A stretch of 64,000 nucleotides of DNA from an uncultured Bacteroides sp. (GTDB lineage Bacteria > Bacteroidota > Bacteroidia > Bacteroidales > Bacteroidaceae). Below are positions 1 to 6,664 of this stretch, one piece after another (the first letter of the stretch is position 1; every line of letters begins with the position of its first letter). The notes below the pieces were generated by a model. The model ran no database searches and was not told the DNA's origin. It saw only the letters and a list, made by a program, of their open reading frames with translations. Where the stretch lies: assembly GCA_900553815.1 (NCBI GenBank), contig USEY01000007.1, positions 14,100 to 78,099 on the forward strand. The letters are read 5' to 3'. The position numbers and the translations under genes are program-made.

Positions 1-179
1 TCCTTTGTGAACAGGACTGGAAAGAGATTGTTCTGGATTGGGGACAAGAGAAAACAACGATAAAGTATCATTATACTAAAAATAAAAACGGGTCTATAAG
101 CGGTGAATTTATGGTAGATGGTAAGCCTGCTAAACTGCTTGATGAAAATTATGATATCTTATTGATTGAGAAAAAATAA
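1..179 (+). CDS. C-terminal end of an unrecognised protein (cut by window edge)
   Basis: An open frame runs from the left edge (frame starting at base 3) to a TAA at 177-179, giving about 58 residues that end in ...DILLIEKK. The residues are mixed polar and charged, with a Trp-Gly-Gln stretch and a Gly-Ser-Ile-Ser-Gly-Glu turn, and no motif that I recognise. A hairpin at 228-261 closes the unit. The start and most of the protein lie outside the window, so no function is proposed. Confidence 0.55.
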   Translation, partial: LCEQDWKEIVLDWGQEKTTIKYHYTKNKNGSISGEFMVDGKPAKLLDENYDILLIEKK

Positions 180-227
180 GGTGAAGATTTTAGTCGGCTA
201 TTTGCATGACCTGATAAATTATAGTTT

Positions 228-262
228 AAAAAGGCAGTCTTGTTAGTAGATTGCCTTTTTTC
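228..262 (+). terminator. Rho-independent terminator after the left-edge gene
   Basis: AAAAAGGCAGTCT (228-240) pairs with AGATTGCCTTTTTT (248-261) across a 7-base loop, with one G-T pair and a T-run at the 3' side. It separates the left-edge gene from the promoter at 274-305. Confidence 0.8.
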
Positions 263-273
263 GCGTCTTTATA

Positions 274-305
274 TTTGAGTATATCAGGATATAAGTATAT
301 ATTTG
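274..305 (+). promoter_or_regulatory. Bacteroidetes-type promoter for the AAA/nuclease gene
   Basis: TTTG at 274-277, a 20-base spacer and TATATTTG at 298-305 match the TTTG-N19to21-TAnnTTTG pattern of the Bacteroidetes primary sigma factor. Transcription would begin near 311, just ahead of the ATG at 335. This excludes the upstream in-frame TTG at 251, which lies inside the terminator hairpin. Confidence 0.7.
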
Positions 306-334
306 TAACACAGAACGATTCATGTGGTATGATT

Positions 335-1885
335 ATGAACAGGAAATATCCGGTAGGTATACAGAGCTTTGAAAACATCGTCAGAGACGGTTATTGCTAT
401 GTGGACAAGACGGCACTAGTACATCAGCTGGTGACGTCGGGACAGTATTACTTTCTAAGTCGTCCGCGCCGTTTCGGTAAGAGCCTGTTGGTTTCTACAT
501 TGGAAGCTTATTTTCTGGGCAAGAAAGAACTGTTCCGCGGGTTGGCCATGGAGGGGCTGGAAAAGGAATGGGAGACGTATCCGGTGCTGCATCTTGACCT
601 GAATACGGAGAAATATGATGCGGTAGAGGTCTTGGAGAATAAGTTGTCTCTGAATCTGAAATATTGGGAAGAGAAGTATGGAGGCAACGAACATGCATAT
701 TCGTTGGCAACCCGCTTTGAAGGTGTCATTCGCCGTGCCTGCGAGAAAACAGGCCGACGGGTGGTGATACTGATAGACGAGTACGACAAACCCATGCTTC
801 AAGCTATCGGCAACGACAGTCTGCTCGACGAATACCGCAGCACGCTGAAGGCTTTTTATGGAGCCTTGAAGTCGATGGACAGTTGTATCCGCTTTGCCCT
901 GCTGACGGGAGTAACGAAGTTCAGCAAGGTGAGTGTGTTCAGCGACCTGAACAATCTGGAGGACATATCCTTGCAGCCGGCTTACAACAGTCTTTGCGGC
1001 ATTACGGAAGGGGAGTTGTTGAGCGTGTTTGCTGAAGATATCCGTGCCTTGGCTGCCAATAACGATATGAGCTATGAGGAAGCTTGCACACAGTTGCGCG
1101 AGTGGTACGACGGCTATCATTTTGCCTATCATTCGGAGGGACTTTACAATCCGTTCAGCTTGCTTAATGTGATGAAGAGCCGGGTATTTGACAGCTATTG
1201 GTTTGAGACCGGTACGCCGACTTTCCTGGTAGAACAGCTGAAGCGCAGCAAGTATGACCTTCATCGGCTGACGGAGGAAATGGCTTCATCCGATTCATTG
1301 GGAGGTATTGACACGATGGACGCCAATCCTGTCCCTATCCTCTATCAGAGTGGCTATCTGACCATCAAGGATTACGACCGTGAGTTTAAGGTGTATAAGC
1401 TGGGATTCCCGAACAAGGAGGTAGAGGAAGGCTTTACCCGCTTCCTGCTGCCCTGCTATGCCCACTTGGCCTCGGGCAATTCGTCATTCGAGATTATGAA
1501 TTTCGTGAAGGAAGTGCGGGGTGGAAACATCGACGGTTTCATGCGCCGCCTGCAAAGCTTTTTTGCCGACAGTCCCTATGAATTGGCGCGCGATCTGGAG
1601 TTGCACTATCAGAACGTGCTGTTCATCATCTTCAAGCTGCTGGGTTTCTACACGCAGGCGGAGTATCACACCTCGCAGGGGCGCATCGACCTGCTGGTGA
1701 AGACCGACCACTACATCTACGTGATGGAGTTCAAGCTGGACGGCACGGCCGAGGAGGCCTTGCAGCAGATTAATGACAGGCAGTATGCTATGCCTTTTGT
1801 TGCCGACGGGCGCACAGTCTACAAAGTAGGCGTCAACTTCAGTAACCGGCTGAGGGGTATAGAGCGGTGGTTGGTGGAGGGATAG
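335..1885 (+). CDS. AAA-ATPase-like / PD-(D/E)XK nuclease superfamily protein
   Basis: This 516-residue protein has the two-domain build of the large Bacteroidales family that joins an AAA-ATPase-like domain (PF09820 type) to a PD-(D/E)XK domain (PF08011 type). Near residues 42-52 it shows SRPRRFGKSLL, the family's P-loop variant, and around 146-155 a Walker B-like VVILIDEYDKP. The last hundred residues contain GRIDLLVKT...VMEFKLDG, with the Asp and Glu-x-Lys of the nuclease fold. The start MNRKYPVGIQSFE is the usual family N-terminus and lies directly downstream of the promoter. The biological role of the family is not established; these genes are often present in many copies per genome, and a mobile or defence role is only a guess. 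A small membrane protein follows after 3 bases. Confidence 0.85.
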   Translation: MNRKYPVGIQSFENIVRDGYCYVDKTALVHQLVTSGQYYFLSRPRRFGKSLLVSTLEAYFLGKKELFRGLAMEGLEKEWETYPVLHLDLNTEKYDAVEVLENKLSLNLKYWEEKYGGNEHAYSLATRFEGVIRRACEKTGRRVVILIDEYDKPMLQAIGNDSLLDEYRSTLKAFYGALKSMDSCIRFALLTGVTKFSKVSVFSDLNNLEDISLQPAYNSLCGITEGELLSVFAEDIRALAANNDMSYEEACTQLREWYDGYHFAYHSEGLYNPFSLLNVMKSRVFDSYWFETGTPTFLVEQLKRSKYDLHRLTEEMASSDSLGGIDTMDANPVPILYQSGYLTIKDYDREFKVYKLGFPNKEVEEGFTRFLLPCYAHLASGNSSFEIMNFVKEVRGGNIDGFMRRLQSFFADSPYELARDLELHYQNVLFIIFKLLGFYTQAEYHTSQGRIDLLVKTDHYIYVMEFKLDGTAEEALQQINDRQYAMPFVADGRTVYKVGVNFSNRLRGIERWLVEG

Positions 1886-1888
1886 CGC

Positions 1889-2278
1889 ATGAAATGGCTT
1901 AAAGTTTTTCTAGTGTGGTGCTCTTTTATTCCATTGGCTATTTTGAATGGTGGGTTGAGGGAATATGTCTTGTGTCAGTTCTTGCCCGATATGTGGGCTA
2001 TGGCTGTGAGTGGTATTTTGCTGAGTGTTGTTATTTGTGTGGCAACTTATCTTTTGCTTTCTTTGGTGAGAAATCTTTCTACGAAGGATTTATGGCTGAC
2101 CGGTATATGGTGGTTTGTGCTGACAGTTAGCTTTGAATTCGCAGGTGGAATTTTGGGCGGTGTGTCCATGGGTCAGTTGTTGTCGGCTTATAATCCGCTG
2201 AGTGGTAATTTGTGGATTTTGGTGTTATTAGCAACTATGTTTGCACCGGTAACCTTGTATCGGCGTAAAAGCAAATAG
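1889..2278 (+). CDS. Small four-helix membrane protein, function unknown
   Basis: A 129-residue, strongly hydrophobic protein with about four predicted transmembrane segments (roughly residues 4-24, 34-58, 67-90 and 105-122) and a basic C-terminal end (YRRKSK). The ATG lies 3 bases after the stop of the AAA/nuclease gene and the GNAT gene begins 32 bases downstream, so the three probably share a transcript. I do not recognise a family. Its base composition is somewhat AT-richer than the nuclease gene before it. Confidence 0.7.
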   Translation: MKWLKVFLVWCSFIPLAILNGGLREYVLCQFLPDMWAMAVSGILLSVVICVATYLLLSLVRNLSTKDLWLTGIWWFVLTVSFEFAGGILGGVSMGQLLSAYNPLSGNLWILVLLATMFAPVTLYRRKSK

Positions 2279-2310
2279 ACATAAAGCGGAGAGATTGTAT
2301 AGAATATATT

Positions 2311-2886
2311 ATGGCAGAACTTATGAATTATTTGGAAACCGAACGTCTTATTCTTCGTCCTTGGAGTGAGGATGATGCTGTTTCACTTTACCGCTATGCC
2401 AGTCATCCCGATATAGGTCCAATTGCAGGTTGGGCACCACATTCTTCAGTGGAGGATAGCCGGGAAGTCATCCGTACAATATTTTCTGCACCTGAAACCT
2501 ATGCGGTCGTATTGAAGGCTACTGGTGAACCGATAGGTAGCATTGGAGTGATGTTTAATGACGGTGTGCATAGTGCCACAATGGAAGAAGGCGATGCAGA
2601 GATTGGTTATTGGATTGGTGTGCCTTATTGGGGACAGGGGTTGATTCCAGAAGCAGTACGTTGTCTGTTACGTCGTTGTTTTGAGGAATTGGCTATTACA
2701 ACGGTTTGGTGCGGGCATTATGATGGAAACCGACAATCACGTAGGGTAATGGAGAAATGTGGTTTTATTTTTCATCACACGGAGACCGGAAAAATGTCGC
2801 CACTTGGCGATATTCGTACGGAGCATTTTTTGCGGTTGAAGCAAGAGGAATGGCGTAAACTTAATATGGAAGTTCGTGGGTGTTGA
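2311..2886 (+). CDS. GNAT-family N-acetyltransferase (RimJ/RimL type)
   Basis: A 191-residue protein with the start typical of ribosomal-protein-acetyltransferase-like GNAT enzymes, LETERLILRPWSEDDA. It continues through the central strands (IGSIGVMF), the acetyl-CoA binding motif A region IGYWIGVPYWGQGLIPEAV near residues 100-118, and the late motif NRQSRRVMEKCGF. It should transfer an acetyl group from acetyl-CoA to an amine; the substrate cannot be predicted. The start could also be the Met five codons later (MNYLETERL, base 2323), nearer the conserved region. It is the last gene before a strong bidirectional hairpin. Confidence 0.85.
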   Translation: MAELMNYLETERLILRPWSEDDAVSLYRYASHPDIGPIAGWAPHSSVEDSREVIRTIFSAPETYAVVLKATGEPIGSIGVMFNDGVHSATMEEGDAEIGYWIGVPYWGQGLIPEAVRCLLRRCFEELAITTVWCGHYDGNRQSRRVMEKCGFIFHHTETGKMSPLGDIRTEHFLRLKQEEWRKLNMEVRGC

Positions 2887-2950
2887 GGTATTTGAAATTT
2901 TTTAAGGAGTGTAGCATTGTCTGGATAGGCAGTGATTACGGGTATATGGA

Positions 2951-3007
2951 AAAAGGTTGTATCAAAGTGTTGAAATGTTTAATTTCTCATTTTTGATATA
3001 ACCTTTT
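2951..3007. terminator. Bidirectional hairpin between convergent GNAT genes
   Basis: AAAAGGTTGTATCAAA (2951-2966) pairs with TTTGATATAACCTTTT (2992-3007) with a single G-T pair. A/T runs on both sides let it terminate either strand. It lies between the stops of the convergent genes ending at 2886 and 3029. Confidence 0.8.
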
Positions 3008-3028
3008 CTGTATCTTACAGCTAATAAT

Positions 3029-4165
3029 TTATTTTATCTCCTTGATGAACGCCCGGCGGCGCTTGTGCTGCTCGGTGCGGAAGTACTCCCATTGTGCCTG
3101 CACCTTGCCGTTCAACTCCAGTTCGGGATTGCTTTCGGCATATTCGAAGCCCAGTTGCTGGTAGACGGGGATGAGGTCGGAGAAGAGCAGGGCATTGACA
3201 CCCTTGTTCTGGTATTCGGGTTTGACGGCTACCAGCAGCAGGTCGAGCATCTTGGCGCGACGCTTGAAGAAGAGGGCCTTGAGCAGGTAGTACCAGCCGA
3301 AGGGCAGCAACCGGCCATGTGACTTCTGCAACGCCTCGGAGAGAGAGGGCATGGAGATGCCTACGGCCACGAGTTTGTCGTCCTGGTCGGTGATGAGCGT
3401 CACCATGCGCAGGTCGAGGATGGGCAGGTACATCTTGACGTACTGGTCAATCTGCCGCTGCGTCAGGGCCGAGTAGCCGTAGAGGGGCGTGTAGGCCTCG
3501 TTGATAAGCTCGAAGATGGCTTGGCCATAGTCGCGGGCAATCTGCTTGCTCGACGTGTATTTCTTTATTTTCAGATTATACTTGCGCTGGATGAGGTCGG
3601 AAATACGCTTGTGCTTGTCGGGGATGGCGTCGGGGATGTATATCTTGTATTCCACCCAGTCGGCATCTTTCTGGAAGCCCATGCGCTCCATGTGCTGCGG
3701 ATAGTAGGGATAGTTGTAGATGGTGGCCATGGTGCTCAGCTGGTCGAAACCTTCTACCAGCATGCCTTCGGCGTCCATGTCGGTGAAACCCAAGGGGCCG
3801 GTGATGTGTGTCATGCCCCGTTCCTTGCCCCATTGCTCTACGGTGCGGATGAGGGCATCGGACACTTCGGCATCGTCGGTAAAGTCTATCCAGCCGAAGC
3901 GAACCTCTTTCTTGTTCCACGTGTTGTTGGCCCGGTTGTTGATGATGGCGGCCACGCGGCCAACAAGTTTTCCATCTTTATAAGCCAGGAAATACTCGGC
4001 CTCACAGAACTCAAAGGCGGCATTCTTCTTCTTGTTGAAGGTGTTGAGCATGTCGTCATAGAGGTCGGGCACGGAGTAGGGATTATGTTTGTATAGTTCG
4101 TAGTTGAAGCGGATGAAACGCTTCAGTTCATGCTTTGTGGTAACTTTCTTGATGGTAACAGCCAT
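3029..4165 (-). CDS. GNAT-fold acyltransferase-like protein of about 380 residues
   Basis: A cytoplasmic protein of 378 residues from the Met at 4165. The first half contains a GNAT-like segment (AYKDGKLVGRVAAIINN, then a glycine-rich GPLGFTDMDAEGMLVEGF). The second half has a second acetyltransferase-like part (LVAVGISMPSLSEAL ... LLVAVKPEYQNKGVNALLFSDLIPVYQQLGFEYAESNPE), where VKPEYQNKGV resembles the acetyl-CoA binding turn. Proteins of this length and arrangement are widespread single genes in Bacteroidales, annotated only as N-acetyltransferase. The Met at 4177 would leave only a very short leader after the TATCTTTG box at 4190-4197, so I prefer 4165. Substrate unknown. Confidence 0.8.
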   Translation of the reverse strand: MAVTIKKVTTKHELKRFIRFNYELYKHNPYSVPDLYDDMLNTFNKKKNAAFEFCEAEYFLAYKDGKLVGRVAAIINNRANNTWNKKEVRFGWIDFTDDAEVSDALIRTVEQWGKERGMTHITGPLGFTDMDAEGMLVEGFDQLSTMATIYNYPYYPQHMERMGFQKDADWVEYKIYIPDAIPDKHKRISDLIQRKYNLKIKKYTSSKQIARDYGQAIFELINEAYTPLYGYSALTQRQIDQYVKMYLPILDLRMVTLITDQDDKLVAVGISMPSLSEALQKSHGRLLPFGWYYLLKALFFKRRAKMLDLLLVAVKPEYQNKGVNALLFSDLIPVYQQLGFEYAESNPELELNGKVQAQWEYFRTEQHKRRRAFIKEIK

Positions 4166-4189
4166 GGTTGTTTGCATTGATTATGGGCG

Positions 4190-4222
4190 CAAAGATAACA
4201 CTAACTGACCACTTTAGCCAAA
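4190..4222 (-). promoter_or_regulatory. Promoter of the GNAT-like gene
   Basis: On the minus strand, TTTG (4219-4222), a 21-base spacer and TATCTTTG (4190-4197) form a Bacteroidetes-type promoter 25 bases ahead of the start codon at 4165. Confidence 0.6.
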
Positions 4223-4250
4223 TTTCGGGGCAAGTTTTTGCCATCCCGGG

Positions 4251-4365
4251 ACGTACCTCGCATACCCGTGCGTCGGGGAGGGGCACCCCAGAGCAAATGG
4301 GGAGGAGCCTCCCATGATGTCTGGGAGGGACGTCCCGGAGTGTCAGGGAAGAACGCCCCGGAATG
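4251..4365. repeat. 23-bp tandem dyad array, GGGACGTCCC-type core
   Basis: Units begin at 4251, 4274, 4297, 4320 and 4343, an exact 23-base period. Each later unit has a GC-rich dyad at its centre, clearest as GGGACGTCCC at 4327-4336; the others read GGGGCACCCC, GGAGGAGCCTCCC and GGGAAGAACGCCCC. The unit at 4251 is degenerate. The array lies between the promoter of the GNAT-like gene and the 3' end of the antiporter gene, both minus strand. It is non-coding and has the same architecture as the arrays at 28039, 44012 and the 22-bp family. Confidence 0.85.
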
Positions 4366-4383
4366 ATGGTGGAAAACGGGCCT

Positions 4384-5376
4384 CTACAGCGAGTAGATGA
4401 GCCAGGCTGTATAGCCCACGTAGCAGGCAATGAGGATGCTGCCTTCCACACGGGTAATGATGCGCTTGCCGAAGAATACGCCAAAGAGCCAGAGGAGTAT
4501 GCTGGAGCCGACCATTACCAGAAGGTCGAGGTTGTTGATGCCGCCCAGGTGGAGCGGGGTGATGGAGGCCGAGCAGCCCAGTACGAAGAAGATGTTGAAC
4601 AGGTTGCTGCCCACCACGTTGCCGATGGCTATCTCGGGGTTCTTCTTCAAGGCGGCTACGATGCTGGTGGCCAGTTCGGGCAGTGAGGTACCGCCGGCCA
4701 CGATGGTCAGTCCGATGACCGATTCGCTGACACCCAGCGTGCGGGCTATGCCGCTGGCGCCGTCTACAAAGAACTGTCCGCCATAGATAAGTCCGGCCAG
4801 GCCACCCACAATGTAGAGTGCCGACCGCCACAGGGGCATGTCCTTTATCTCCGTTTCCTCTTCGGCCGCCGGCACGGGGCTTTCTCCGTCCTGCGTGGCT
4901 GGTTGTGGATGGGGCTTGGCTATGGCGAAGGTGTAGCTCAGGAAGATGGCCATGAAGCAGAGCAGAATGAGTCCGTCGGTGATGCTGAGCACGTTTTCGC
5001 TGGTTTTGTCCAGTAAGATGTCGTTGCCCATCACCAGCAGGGCCAGGGAGGCCAGGATGCAGAGCGGTATTTCCTTGACCAGCGTATTGCGTTGCACTAC
5101 GATAGGGGCAAACATGGCTGTGCAGCCTACAATCATCAGGGCATTGAAGATGTTGCTGCCCACTACGTTGCCTATGGCAATGTCGGCACTGCCTTTGATG
5201 GCCGATGACACGCTGACTGCCAGTTCGGGGGCTGATGTGCCGAAGGCTACGATGGTAAGTCCGATGACGATGTTTGGAATGTGGAAGCGCTTGGCCACGG
5301 CAGAGGCTCCGTCGGTCAGTCCGTTGGCGCCCAGCAGGATGAGGAGGAGACCTCCGATGAGGAAGAGAATGTCCAT
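4384..5376 (-). CDS. Calcium/sodium antiporter (YrbG/CaCA family)
   Basis: A 330-residue integral membrane protein of the Ca2+/cation antiporter superfamily, length typical of YrbG. Both signature alpha repeats are intact: GTSAPELAVSVSSAIKG followed by AIGNVVGSNIFNAL in the N-terminal half, and GGTSLPELATSIVAALK followed by AIGNVVGSNLFNIF in the C-terminal half. The acidic residues in GTSAPE and GTSLPE are the ion-binding positions of the family. The halves are joined by a polar acidic loop around residues 150-175. About ten transmembrane helices are expected. It exchanges Na+ (or H+) for Ca2+ across the inner membrane. It is transcribed from its own promoter (TATCTTTG at 5408-5415). Confidence 0.92.
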   Translation of the reverse strand: MDILFLIGGLLLILLGANGLTDGASAVAKRFHIPNIVIGLTIVAFGTSAPELAVSVSSAIKGSADIAIGNVVGSNIFNALMIVGCTAMFAPIVVQRNTLVKEIPLCILASLALLVMGNDILLDKTSENVLSITDGLILLCFMAIFLSYTFAIAKPHPQPATQDGESPVPAAEEETEIKDMPLWRSALYIVGGLAGLIYGGQFFVDGASGIARTLGVSESVIGLTIVAGGTSLPELATSIVAALKKNPEIAIGNVVGSNLFNIFFVLGCSASITPLHLGGINNLDLLVMVGSSILLWLFGVFFGKRIITRVEGSILIACYVGYTAWLIYSL

Positions 5377-5407
5377 GCTTATAAATGTGTTAATGGTTTT
5401 AGTGGCA

Positions 5408-5415
5408 CAAAGATA
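5408..5415 (-). promoter_or_regulatory. -7 box for the antiporter gene
   Basis: TATCTTTG on the minus strand, 31 bases ahead of the antiporter start at 5376. No clear -33 element is visible. Confidence 0.5.
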
Positions 5416-5457
5416 GGAATTAATGGTGAATGGTGGGTGATAAATATCAAATGATAA

Positions 5458-5495
5458 ATGGCAGACAGCGGTTTTCTGTGTCCGCTGTCTGCCAT
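5458..5495 (-). terminator. Terminator after the phosphatase gene
   Basis: ATGGCAGACAGCGG (5458-5471) pairs perfectly with CCGCTGTCTGCCAT (5482-5495) over a 10-base loop. It lies 21 bases beyond the stop of the minus-strand phosphatase gene and is followed on that strand by a T-rich run. Confidence 0.85.
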
Positions 5496-5516
5496 TCGTG
5501 GATGTTGTGATGTATG

Positions 5517-6455
5517 TTATTTGTTGCGCGTTACTGTGTGCAGCACCTTGCCAGTCTTGTCAATCATGCGCAGCTCCAGTGTCTTGGGTGTGGCCGAGAT
5601 GATGGAGAATCCCGGTTCGGGGCTACAGAACTGAGTACCCTCGATGGGGTTTACCTTGCGGCTGAGTGAACCGCTGGAGTTGGTCACATAGTCAATGTCG
5701 CTGCCTTTGACGCGTACGTGCTGGAAGTTGTGGATGTGTCCGCAGACGTACATGTCTACCTTATGCTTGCGCAAGATGGGGTCTACACGCTGTTGCATGT
5801 TCTGGCGTTCGATTTCGTCTTTCGGAGTCTCGGCGTAGATGGGATGATGGCCTACTACAATCACCCAGTCTTCCTTGGCCGATGCCAGTACGCCGTCCAG
5901 CCATTGCAGTTGGGCGTCGATGTCTTGCAGGCAAGCATCGGGATATTTGTCGCTTTCCTGGCGATACTTGTCGATGAGGGGTGTGGTGTCCAGCCATACG
6001 ATGCGTACGGTGGTGCCTTCTTCGTTGAATGCCTTGGTGTAGTAGCGGGCAGGCATTGTCCAGCGGCGGCTGACGCGGGCATAGTCGAGCACAGCCTGTG
6101 TGTTGCCGCGGTATTCGTGGTTGCCACATATGGGATACCAGTCAATCATCAGTTCGGGATGGCTGTAGATAAGTTCGTAGTTGGTCATCCACAGGGGATC
6201 ATCTACCGAGCGGACGCCTTCGAAGTGGTGCACGTCGCCGGCGGCAATGACAAACTCGGGGCCTACTTCTTCGGCCATCTCGCCCATCAGTTCGGCTATG
6301 GGCTTCTGGTCATAGTAGCCGTTACGGCCCAGGTCGTTGGCCACGTACATGTTGAACTTATCGTCGTAGACCGAGTAGTCTATCTTGTTTTGGGCAACAG
6401 CCCACTGGCCCATCAGGGCGAGAGTAAGCAACAGGAATAGTTTCTTCATTTTCAT
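5517..6455 (-). CDS. Secreted metallophosphoesterase (purple acid phosphatase-like)
   Basis: A 312-residue protein with a cleavable signal peptide (KKLFLLLTLALMGQWAVAQ). The calcineurin-like metal-binding motifs appear in order: NDLGRNGYYDQ, AAGDVHH, CGNHEYRG, VVGHHPIY and VCGHIHNFQ. The NDLGRNG-x3-Q form and the GNHEYRG motif resemble tartrate-resistant/purple acid phosphatases more than nucleotidases. It should hydrolyse phosphate esters in the periplasm or outside, using a dimetal centre. The gene lies downstream of the large TonB receptor on the same strand, separated by a hairpin and its own -7 box. This suggests a phosphate- or organophosphate-scavenging pair, which is inference. An alternative start is the Met at 6449. 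Confidence 0.88.
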   Translation of the reverse strand: MKMKKLFLLLTLALMGQWAVAQNKIDYSVYDDKFNMYVANDLGRNGYYDQKPIAELMGEMAEEVGPEFVIAAGDVHHFEGVRSVDDPLWMTNYELIYSHPELMIDWYPICGNHEYRGNTQAVLDYARVSRRWTMPARYYTKAFNEEGTTVRIVWLDTTPLIDKYRQESDKYPDACLQDIDAQLQWLDGVLASAKEDWVIVVGHHPIYAETPKDEIERQNMQQRVDPILRKHKVDMYVCGHIHNFQHVRVKGSDIDYVTNSSGSLSRKVNPIEGTQFCSPEPGFSIISATPKTLELRMIDKTGKVLHTVTRNK

Positions 6456-6510
6456 TGTTTTTTTATTTATTGTTTTGTTTCTATGGTTGGATGCTTGTCC
6501 TTTCGGGGAG

Positions 6511-6518
6511 CAAAGCTA
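6511..6518 (-). promoter_or_regulatory. -7 box for the phosphatase gene
   Basis: TAGCTTTG on the minus strand, about 55 bases upstream of the phosphatase start. It falls after the TonB-receptor terminator, so the phosphatase can be expressed independently. No -33 element is evident. Confidence 0.45.
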
Positions 6519-6567
6519 ATTCTTCTTTTGGGAATGAATCTGGAACGGGACTTGGTGAACGCATGAG

Positions 6568-6604
6568 AAAGCCCGGCCTGCAACGTTGCTTGCAGGTGGG
6601 CTTT
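6568..6604 (-). terminator. Hairpin terminator after the TonB receptor
   Basis: AAAGCCCGGCCTGCAA (6568-6583) pairs with TTGCAGGTGGGCTTT (6590-6604), with one bulge, 60 bases past the receptor stop. The T-run is short, so termination may be partial. Confidence 0.65.
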
Positions 6605-6664
6605 CATAGTGCAGATTCATGTAACCAATGTCCGGTTGTGTCTACGGCAGGTTGTCGGCATCAA

